A stretch of 64,000 bases of DNA from Adineta ricciae (Eukaryota; Rotifera; Eurotatoria; Adinetida; Adinetidae), in NCBI GenBank assembly GCA_905250025.1, contig CAJNOJ010000135.1, positions 62,001 to 126,000 on the forward strand, in the 5' to 3' direction. The notes under the pieces were generated by a model, which saw nothing but the letters and a program-made list of their open reading frames with translations, was not told the DNA's origin and did no database searches. The first letter of the stretch is position 1, and the number at the start of each line of letters is the position of its first letter. The position numbers were made by a program, and so were the translations under genes. Of this stretch, positions 63,801 to 64,000 are shown in pieces.

Positions 63801-64000
63801 TCAACATTTACCATTGAAGAATCTGCATTGATCCATGGATTGAAACCATCGACGTTTTATCGTTTTCGTGTGTCTTGTATTAATCGTGTGGGTATCTCAG
63901 CGTACTCCTGGGCATCGGAAGAAACTCGAACACTGGATGAAAATGCGGAAAATAATCGATTATTAACGAAAATTGATCGACAATCAGCTTATCGTTTACT
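3847..64000 (+). CDS. unc-89-like: Giant UNC-89/obscurin-like muscle protein (3' end beyond window)
   Basis: This is one gene running through almost the whole window in about 85 exons with consistent splice phases. The family members (nematode UNC-89, vertebrate obscurin) are sarcomere M-line scaffolds and Rho-GEFs. The order SH3, DH, PH, long Ig array, Ig-Ig-FN3-Ig-Ig-kinase-linker-Ig-FN3 is the UNC-89 order and is not found in titin or twitchin. Exon 1 (3847-3907, MADDNDLTRKRLQL) joins in phase to the Ig exon at 5959. N-terminal exons (3847-12161) give 714 codons, and those from 13088 to the edge about 14,600 codons. That makes it nearly twice the family's usual size. The excess comes from a PEVT/PEVK-like region (27602-33690, 36817-38310) and recently amplified Ig pairs. 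The join between the exon ending at 12161 (phase 0) and the RhoGEF exon at 14058 (needs phase 2) must pass through the 13088-13647 exon, for example by internal acceptors ending at 13459 or 13549. Alternatively the two halves are separate transcripts. The second kinase is expected to the right of the window. Confidence 0.88.
3951..4707 (-). CDS. Secreted CUB-LDLa domain protein nested in intron 1
   Basis: This is a four-exon minus-strand gene: 4707-4611, 4559-4282, 4229-4136, 4078-3951. It gives 198 aa with all phases consistent. It starts with a signal peptide (MDIVNSRTIFLVFLLIPSFVYA). A CUB domain follows: it opens CGKTIQLNGDSLPG, has LDCLLTIKA and CGGDKLLIYDG in the middle, and ends VGSGFVLNVAINF. 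A short LDL-receptor class A module closes the protein, with six Cys in order within SCSQNENLYRCRNQFC and NCDDRNWCGDNT. The Ca-binding acidic residues at the end of a classical LDLa (DGSDE) are reduced to GDNT, so calcium binding may be weak. The protein is probably extracellular and involved in adhesion or protein binding; no specific role can be assigned. The gene lies wholly inside the first intron of the obscurin-like gene, antisense to it, with its stop only 44 bp from that gene's exon 1 donor. Confidence 0.8.
4708..5958. other. Rest of intron 1 of the giant gene
   Basis: This is upstream sequence of the nested CUB gene and the 3' part of the obscurin-like intron 1. Short open frames at 4953-5156, 5278-5472 and 5483-5851 resemble nothing I know and show no splice-consistent partners. 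An in-frame ATG at 5937 runs directly into the first Ig exon (MDFDEFLAAPEIV), so this stretch may also contain a second promoter. Confidence 0.4.
5959..6264 (+). other. Ig domain 1 of the giant protein
   Basis: This I-set immunoglobulin domain is encoded by one exon. It runs from PAPEIVRRLLSQDAF through the B-strand Cys (TVTFSCTVQ), the core Trp (ITWFFNDKQI) and DDEGSYRCVATNKFG with the F-strand Cys. Both disulfide cysteines and the Asp-x-Gly-x-Tyr-x-Cys signature are intact. The acceptor is at 5957-5958. Confidence 0.85.
6315..6691 (+). other. Ser/Pro-Arg-rich then Glu-rich linker
   Basis: This exon encodes a disordered segment. It begins RRKRSQSPSPSRNASPNRSL, with many Ser-Pro steps flanked by Arg, and then becomes acidic (Glu/Ile/Pro-rich). 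Ser-Pro clusters are common phosphorylation targets, and nematode UNC-89 has a comparable KSP segment elsewhere. The exon ends SSKKE in phase 0. Confidence 0.7.
6692..7501. other. Intron, about 0.8 kb, no gene seen
   Basis: The intron runs from donor GTAAGT at 6692 to acceptor TTGTTAG ending at 7501. I see no transposon, RNA gene or splice-consistent open frame in it. Confidence 0.5.
7502..8291 (+). other. Ig domains 2 and 3
   Basis: Exons 7502-7592, 7640-7895, 7944-8038 and 8091-8291 encode two I-set domains, each split by a short intron after the B strand. Ig2 keeps the B-strand Cys (LDVSCSIAGVPEP) but has Tyr at the F-strand Cys position (GQYTIYAENSLG). Ig3 has the reverse: Ala instead of the first Cys (QIFAKVIGNPAP) and a normal GEYSCIATNMMG. 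Neither can form the canonical disulfide, which is common in intracellular muscle Ig domains. Confidence 0.8.
8342..8564 (+). other. Short acidic linker exons
   Basis: Exons 8342-8418 and 8472-8564 encode an acidic linker (EPESTGSEIEERSANVSD, then MEDFPESIASQLIDKHV). They join in phase to the SH3 exon at 8621. No domain is recognised. Confidence 0.6.
8621..8917 (+). other. SH3-like domain 1
   Basis: Exons 8621-8767 and 8821-8917 give a beta-barrel pattern typical of SH3: ARDVYMNKGDMVEIVDIDKQ, then DKWLVRNKK, then ICYVPREYLEMVP, where YVPREYLE corresponds to the family FPSNYVE strand. The intron between them uses a weak donor (GTTCGA) after Asn-Gln. This SH3 is additional to the one immediately upstream of the RhoGEF domain; UNC-89 and obscurin have a single SH3. 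The exon ends in phase 1 and joins perfectly to the exon at 11513. Confidence 0.65.
8918..11512. other. Large 2.6 kb intron
   Basis: This is the largest intron of the giant gene that contains no recognisable second gene. It holds simple sequence, including (TA)n near 9173-9186, (GTT)n near 9445-9464 and CTT/TTC-rich tracts near 9945-10000. A 92-codon minus-strand frame (10208-10486) and a plus-strand frame entering exon 11513 from ATG 11140 are not supported by any family similarity. Its position ahead of the SH3-RhoGEF module makes regulatory content plausible, but nothing specific is seen. Confidence 0.5.
11513..12161 (+). other. Ser/Asp linker and SH3 domain 2 (RhoGEF-proximal)
   Basis: Exon 11513-11646 is a linker (VPSKRTYTKKSG ... 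DSSSSSDDLKTMTE). Exon 11955-12161 encodes an SH3 domain reading EAEVYFANSDYVPTRPDGIS, LAENQLVDVLDSHDPEQYLV, RTRARKDERPKIGWVDACFL. It closely follows the pattern of the UNC-89 SH3 (Asp-Tyr near the start, VEVLD strand, WLVRT, GWV..FxE). It should bind proline-rich partners and sit against the DH domain. The exon ends in phase 0. The 308-bp intron between the two exons shows nothing else. Confidence 0.8.
12162..13087. promoter_or_regulatory. Intron with a possible internal promoter
   Basis: This non-coding stretch precedes an in-frame ATG (13088) that opens a 187-codon exon spliced to the RhoGEF domain. The sequence just upstream is T-rich without a good 3' splice site, so a transcription start in this interval for a shorter GEF-first isoform is plausible. 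Trinucleotide runs (GCT near 12231-12242; GTT/GAT near 12757-12780) are present. No core promoter motif is certain. Long minus-strand frames here (12383-12877) look like chance. Confidence 0.35.
13088..13647 (+). other. Alternative first exon: Arg/Gln/His-rich N-terminus before RhoGEF
   Basis: The exon starts MSSPTWYPTDLSSLLFDSDR and continues as a low-complexity Arg/Ser/Tyr/Gln segment. It includes a Cys-rich patch (CEYCPCINC) and a Gln run (QQQRQQQQPYQPHH). It ends DEAVIKR plus two bases, which join exactly to the exon at 14058 to give a continuous KRRYAFADILESE. No acceptor with a good pyrimidine tract precedes the ATG, so it is probably a first exon. For transcripts arriving from the SH3 exon (phase 0), in-frame internal acceptors end at 13459 (CCTTATCAG) and 13549 (TTCATTACAG). 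Confidence 0.65.
13648..14057. other. Intron, 410 bp, no gene seen
   Basis: The donor GTAATT is at 13648 and the acceptor ..CCTTTAG ends at 14057. Nothing recognisable lies between. Confidence 0.5.
14058..14720 (+). other. DH (RhoGEF) domain
   Basis: Exons 14058-14228, 14296-14569 and the start of 14622-14960 encode the Dbl-homology domain. Conserved region 1 is ILESERSYVADLQRIIEIYL. CR2 lies around IEDIFAFHKVLFLNDL. CR3 contains LNNLLNRPIQRLEKYKTILQ, the signature helix that contacts the GTPase (Arg-Pro-x-Gln-Arg-x-x-x-Tyr). The family catalyses GDP/GTP exchange on Rho-type GTPases; the UNC-89 GEF acts on RHO-1 and the obscurin GEF on RhoA/TC10. The key helix is intact, so activity is likely, though substrate choice cannot be read from sequence. 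Confidence 0.9.
14740..15260 (+). other. PH domain following DH
   Basis: Exons to 15166 and from 15219 encode a pleckstrin-homology fold: a LGELKRHDVVLIKTT strand, RERFLYLYRQKVVVCRRKRV (outer-strand basic residues), EITFIQENF, KKFEITFNDHDRVTFFARN, and the C-terminal helix MSLVRSLRDNLKAL. It packs on the DH domain in the family and modulates exchange or membrane association. The acidic/Ser linker exons after it (15219-15544) lead to Ig4. Confidence 0.8.
16855..16883 (+). repeat. Left terminal inverted repeat of the mariner element
   Basis: These 29 bp are identical to the reverse complement of 17747-17775. They are preceded by the TA target-site copy at 16853-16854. Confidence 0.92.
17071..17706 (+). 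pseudogene. Broken mariner transposase
   Basis: Block 1 (17071-17310) reads like the N-terminal helix-turn-helix half of mariner transposases, including LGFTATQIHRELI, VSFSTVVYWIGQF and EDGPRSGRS. It ends in a stop at 17311. The region that should carry the first catalytic Asp is deleted: only about 90 bp separate the blocks where several hundred are expected. Block 2 (17398-17706) has KLHHDNSR with the second Asp (codon 17410) and HRPYSPDLAP followed by the third Asp (codon 17515). That leaves 34 residues between them, the mariner D34D spacing. TGA stops flank the third Asp. It cannot make an active enzyme. Confidence 0.88.
17747..17775 (-). repeat. Right terminal inverted repeat of the mariner element
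   Basis: This is the reverse complement of 16855-16883 over 29 bp without mismatch. It is followed by the TA at 17776-17777. The host acceptor site lies only 24 bp further on (17800-17801). Confidence 0.92.
19145..19990 (+). other. Ser/Pro/Arg-rich linker
   Basis: Exon 19089-19788 and the start of 19842-20439 encode about 270 disordered residues between Ig10 and Ig11. It is dense in Ser-Pro and Thr-Pro steps (RSSRTPELGGYRSSMSPTT, RPSTSPSPQRE, SSKSPSPSPTRK, FSPSRSPARQS). The composition suggests multisite proline-directed phosphorylation. There is no folded domain. It resembles the 6315-6691 linker in style but not in alignable sequence. Confidence 0.75.
20014..27551 (+). other. Ig domains 11 to 34 (24-domain array)
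   Basis: By hand count 24 consecutive I-set domains lie in exons 19842-20439, 20494-21822, 21872-23507, 23565-24331, 24380-24722, 24776-26140, 26199-26865 and 26921-27551. The first ten (to about 22950) have full Cys pairs and xxFIxPL starts. From about 22970 the array becomes a dimeric repeat. One type has no cysteines (for example VREGDTVTLSVEGLQ ... IHLLKNGRPI). The second type starts LPQDTF/LPKDVF, keeps only the B-strand Cys and has Glu-Leu in place of the F-strand Cys (GVYELKNANTI). Each pair is about 200 residues. The same two-type pattern recurs in the exons 33891-42865, so the two zones share ancestry. Confidence 0.82.
29220..30290 (+). repeat. 324-bp (108-aa) tandem repeat, block A
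   Basis: Equivalent points (the Val/Ile-Thr-Val-Glu-Gln-Pro-Lys motif) fall at 29305, 29629, 29953 and 30259, with spacings of 324, 324 and 306 bp. Each unit runs from ETKPETA..TTTT through QPKQPTATIEE, VIERRH.VPSTVE, EKPTEKVTTTVEEQRIT and APVKTIEQ. Long stretches are identical at nucleotide level between units, indicating recent duplication or gene conversion. The last unit has lost 18 bp. Confidence 0.85.
31130..32540 (+). repeat. 324-bp (108-aa) tandem repeat, block B
   Basis: The same unit as block A recurs, with equivalent points at 31177, 31501, 31822, 32146 and 32470 (spacings 324, 321, 324, 324). About 900 bp of diverged, related sequence separates the blocks, so the array was amplified in two places or its middle has decayed. 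All spacings are multiples of three. Confidence 0.85.
33691..33890. other. 200-bp intron with palindromes
   Basis: This intron follows the 5.6-kb exon. Its 5' half is visibly richer in G and C than neighbouring introns. It carries a perfect 12-bp palindrome at 33747-33758 (TAGTTCGAACTA) and an 8-bp palindrome (GTAGCTAC, 33798-33805) framed by GCCTG/CAGGC arms (33794-33798 and 33810-33814). A normal pyrimidine-containing acceptor ends at 33890. Confidence 0.6.
33891..36038 (+). other. Ig-pair exons, copies 1-3
   Basis: Exons 33891-34541, 34615-35304 and 35367-36038 each encode one Ig pair plus an acidic Thr/Glu tail. The first Ig lacks cysteines (VEETSTVTLTIEKPQ, VVLLKNGEELKPSDH, DEGDYTVEVKG). 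The second opens KPVIRQEMQLPKTRFNEKET, keeps one Cys (LTIVCQFDA) and ends GVYTLKSDHLILDTPTITV. Each exon is a multiple of three with phase-0 borders, so each is a cassette that can be duplicated or skipped whole. Confidence 0.85.
36140..36412 (+). other. Two small acidic linker exons
   Basis: Exons 36140-36256 (117 nt) and 36317-36412 (96 nt) encode Thr/Glu/Val-rich linker (LPETTVTKTEETSTIE; PIETKVVEEKVTTEE). Both are phase 0-0 cassettes like the PEVK mini-exons of titin. Confidence 0.65.
36413..36816. other. Intron, 404 bp, no gene seen
   Basis: The donor GTAATT is at 36413 and the acceptor ..CTTTTAG ends at 36816. The intron is AT-rich, with no transposon or RNA feature recognised. Confidence 0.5.
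36817..38310 (+). repeat. Lys-Pro-Val-Glu/Gln (PEVK-like) short-repeat exon
   Basis: One 498-codon exon, phase 0-0, consists mostly of units of 13 residues (KPVEEKPVEQEQP, 39 bp) mixed with 8-residue units (KPVEEEQP, 24 bp) from about 36880 to 38215. Only Lys, Pro, Val, Glu, Gln and a few Ile/Ala/Met/Leu/Gly/Thr occur. Units differ mainly by synonymous or Gln/Glu changes. The composition is close to the titin PEVK and implies a flexible polyampholyte chain. A tail (EEEIIEIIEEEQPKEVKQSE) leaves the repeat. The short period makes copy-number variation between alleles likely. Confidence 0.88.
38370..42865 (+). other. Ig-pair exons, copies 4-7, linkers and a three-Ig exon
   Basis: Ig-pair exons are 38544-39173, 39448-40143, 40214-40870 and 40969-41628. 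They are interleaved with linker exons 38370-38492, 39268-39387 and 41718-41756 (the last only 39 nt). Exon 41810-42865 carries three Ig domains (IVKVPEGDTITIRIPG; VIEGDSVNLTIERPKD; HLPKEVFDQGETLTIVCEFD). Domain types match 33891-36038. Exons 39448-40143 and 40969-41628 are nearly identical over more than 400 bp, including silent sites. Every exon length is divisible by three. Confidence 0.85.
43067..46950 (+). repeat. Seven-copy 555-bp Ig-pair super-repeat
   Basis: Within one 5.7-kb exon (42917-48638) seven tandem units of about 555 bp (185 aa) each encode two Ig domains. The first starts PKFVKDLKANKTTLTEGEQL and the second PKFVKNLTINKKQFDMGETL. Unit starts are near 43069, 43622, 44179, 44734, 45289, 45844 and 46399. 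The first Ig has one Cys (ILECEL) and ends DEVDSKPVSITVNAD. The second has FECTLNKPFD, a core Trp and EDHTGTYSVRVK, with no F-strand Cys. Units 3 to 6 are the most alike at DNA level; units 1 and 7 are the most diverged, as expected for unequal crossing-over. No introns interrupt the array. Confidence 0.9.
46951..50429 (+). other. Ig domains after the super-repeat
   Basis: Exons 42917-48638 (3' part), 48690-49352, 49400-49870, 49920-50231 and 50286-50429 encode about eleven more diverged Ig domains. They start, for example, LTFVKDLKAVKTTLDENETL, IKFVKPLHALKNPLNEDETL, LRFTKELTPTEVNATEG and AAFRKLLPNELTTNQDED. Most have the B-strand Cys. Full Cys pairs return from about 49440 (GAYRCVLPNN, GKYTCQDRDT). 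Introns here are phase 1. The last exon stops inside an Ig domain (VRIIKGLPETLLVPQG), which resumes at 51697 after the receptor-bearing intron. Confidence 0.8.
50454..51422 (-). CDS. Seven-transmembrane receptor (rhodopsin-type GPCR), single exon, nested in an intron
   Basis: The ORF is 322 codons, intronless. The N-terminus MNVTLASSERISTNPF has an Asn-x-Thr glycosylation site. Seven hydrophobic segments follow, roughly at residues 22-45, 54-78, 90-115, 133-158, 170-198, 225-250 and 262-285. TM3 ends SLERTFFIFY, where Glu-Arg corresponds to the (D/E)RY motif. TM7 carries LHAYPILIYAL in the NPxxY position, with His-Ala replacing the usual Asn. The C-tail is short and basic-to-polar. It is probably a chemosensory or peptide receptor of an animal lineage-expanded class; no ligand can be named. 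The gene lies antisense inside the 1267-bp intron 50430-51696 of the giant gene. Its stop codon is only 25 bp from the host exon, so the two mature or precursor transcripts must overlap. Confidence 0.8.
   Translation of the reverse strand: MNVTLASSERISTNPFRFEQHILIWLSAIIDIVFSTLSLFRYFRYKYQRTHLTYVYHFSLGFSILLSVISTPLHTLTEYYSLWISEQQRRLLCNFNLIAFFVASAGIGYSLAYASLERTFFIFYSQNIRLSWFRQFMPFLIIFSSCSIIITLFVLLAKCSLDASLCIICYFSSLTFQFIWFSLQFLLPFAFMLLAISFLIYRIEVHTNRIQSSITRHRSKKKFHRILIHLNIYTLYYVFALCPTNLYLFLRLPLKVQNQIIDILLVNYIFISLHAYPILIYALTKVKQPIRMKYVQQEQKPAPYIIVTHPSMQMDEYERTRL
51697..59410 (+). other. Distal Ig array (about 26 domains)
   Basis: Exons 51697-52521, 52580-56235 (3.7 kb, about 12 Ig), 56288-57386, 57436-57570, 57634-57768, 57821-58081, 58140-58465, 58523-58736 and 58789-59410 encode this array. 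Domain starts include SKITQPLKDVTLQENQNL, ADFTKKLQNVETEEFQTV, LTIVKPLTADKDKPMEG, LLFVKKLEDQTVKEGVE, VRFTQKLNDTIVKVG, VTFTKLLEERMCNFGDS and PKIIRGLEDLNLSEGETL. Most distal domains (from about 55980) have canonical Cys pairs; many in the 53-55.9 kb exon lack one or both. Introns are mainly phase 1 at or inside Ig modules. Confidence 0.8.
59458..60525 (+). other. Ig-Ig-FN3 module
   Basis: Exons 59458-59745, 59799-60352 and 60403-60525 encode two I-set domains (FIQPISDVYVHHGQEANFRA; APSFIRKLRNCTVIEGQRAK) and a fibronectin type III domain (about 60180-60525). The FN3 has LNLSWEHSPSHS, YIVELRDP, LNLNHIYAVRVRAENAFGVS. Between Ig and FN3 lies a short basic Ser-rich stretch (SSRLKRRVSFDVPELSSSSG) containing a KRRVSF phosphorylation-like site. 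In UNC-89 and obscurin an Ig/FN3 block likewise precedes the first kinase. Confidence 0.85.
60703..61331 (+). other. Ig-Ig immediately before the kinase
   Basis: Exons 60703-60824 and 60878-61431 encode two Ig domains (LQVDGPDIQYFLEGQNVRIT ... YEIVAENKYGVARHTVYLYL; PMFLEPLQDTRCRTHETF ... GLYTCTAKNIAGATLSSANV). The linker exon 60577-60651 connects them to the FN3. The second Ig has both cysteines; the first lacks them. Confidence 0.82.
61396..62395 (+). other. Protein kinase domain 1 (probable pseudokinase)
   Basis: Exons 60878-61431 (end), 61487-61684, 61740-61878, 61935-62116 and 62167-62461 encode a kinase fold of the titin/MLCK-like group. The Gly-rich loop is lost (ERIEHGPISSVYRV, one Gly). 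The VAIK Lys is kept (RIAKVV, codon 61548) with a helix-C Glu (REMEILSHL). The HRD loop is HLDIKPDN (catalytic Asp codon 61870). The DFG motif is LGF (61986-61994), so the Mg-binding Asp is absent. APE is present (APEYIAPEII), as is the C-lobe (TYLLLGGQTPFIGAND; LTAEQALNHPWLKYAL). Without the Gly loop and DFG Asp it is unlikely to transfer phosphate. The first kinase of UNC-89 is also regarded as inactive, so a docking role is likely. Confidence 0.85.
62511..63249 (+). other. Interkinase linker, Arg/Ser/Gly-rich
   Basis: Exons 62511-62658 and 62707-63249 encode about 230 disordered residues after the kinase. First comes an Arg/Asp-rich stretch (REYRRTSSRPLPTISEIASM; RERTYDDRHIRTRARRTSR). A Tyr/Pro/Gly/Ser-rich stretch follows (RGCSAVPHSGCSASRELS; GRTSESPAHGYGLSARYGST). 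The segment right after the C-lobe (SSDRLQGSYSRQLFDREYRR) occupies the place of the regulatory tail that blocks titin-like kinases. The rest corresponds to the long interkinase region of UNC-89, reported to bind phosphatase and LIM partners. Confidence 0.7.
63304..63588 (+). other. Ig domain between kinase 1 and FN3
   Basis: This is a canonical I-set domain on one exon: FAAVFKEKLVDTSFLVGGTV, ILRCKAQGNPFPRIFWYRND and IGIYRCVARNLYGDASCKAR. Both cysteines and the core Trp are present. It is positioned as in the UNC-89/obscurin C-terminus, just ahead of an FN3 and the second kinase. Confidence 0.88.
63649..64000 (+). other. FN3 domain and linker running off the window
   Basis: The exon starts DVPDRPQRPIVIDVSSSQAY and continues LVWSSPLYDGNNDINGFRVD and GLKPSTFYRFRVSCINRVGI, a complete fibronectin type III domain (to about 63930). 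The following residues (RTLDENAENNRLLTKIDRQS) are linker. The exon is open to the window edge; the second kinase domain should begin shortly beyond. Confidence 0.88.

Overview
The window is eukaryotic. It has intron-split genes, mostly 45-75 bp GT..AG introns ending in T-rich ..TTTTAG, AT-rich sequence, and metazoan cilium and muscle proteins. I read it as an invertebrate animal. A bdelloid rotifer fits best (tiny introns, gene density, a short rhodopsin-type receptor), but that is inference. All gene models below were spliced by hand, checking that reading phase was conserved at each junction.

Layout. (1) 283-2874, plus strand: a complete 12-exon IFT81 gene (intraflagellar transport, 665 aa). 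(2) 3847 to beyond the right edge, plus strand: one giant UNC-89/obscurin-family muscle gene. Its domain order is Ig, Ser/Pro-Arg linker, Ig-Ig, SH3, SH3, RhoGEF (DH-PH), 7 Ig, Ser/Pro linker, 24 Ig, a 2 kb-codon Thr/Glu/Pro/Val-rich (PEVT/PEVK-like) region, Ig-pair exons interrupted by a Lys-Pro-Val-Glu/Gln repeat, a 7-copy array of a 555-bp Ig-pair super-repeat, about 40 further Ig, FN3, Ig-Ig, a probable pseudokinase, an Arg/Ser/Gly linker, Ig and FN3. The second kinase expected for the family lies outside the window. I count about 107 Ig domains and more than 15,000 codons, against about 8,000 residues for nematode UNC-89 or vertebrate obscurin. (3) Two unrelated genes lie on the minus strand inside introns of the giant gene: a secreted CUB-LDLa protein (3951-4707) and a single-exon seven-transmembrane receptor (50454-51422). 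(4) A decayed mariner transposon (16855-17775) sits inside what was a 55-bp intron.

The giant protein should act at the sarcomere M-line or equivalent. Its SH3-DH-PH module would signal to Rho GTPases, the Ig/FN3 arrays would scaffold myosin and titin-like partners, and the C-terminal kinase region would act as a docking platform. The striking feature is a titin-like spring zone in an obscurin framework. Seventeen successive exons (27602-42865) are each an exact multiple of three and bounded by phase-0 introns, so any can be skipped without a frameshift. Several repeat families inside it are nearly identical at DNA level.

The 5' organisation of the giant gene is the least certain part. There are at least two possible alternative starts (5937 and 13088), and the junction between the SH3 exon ending at 12161 and the RhoGEF exons is not uniquely resolved.
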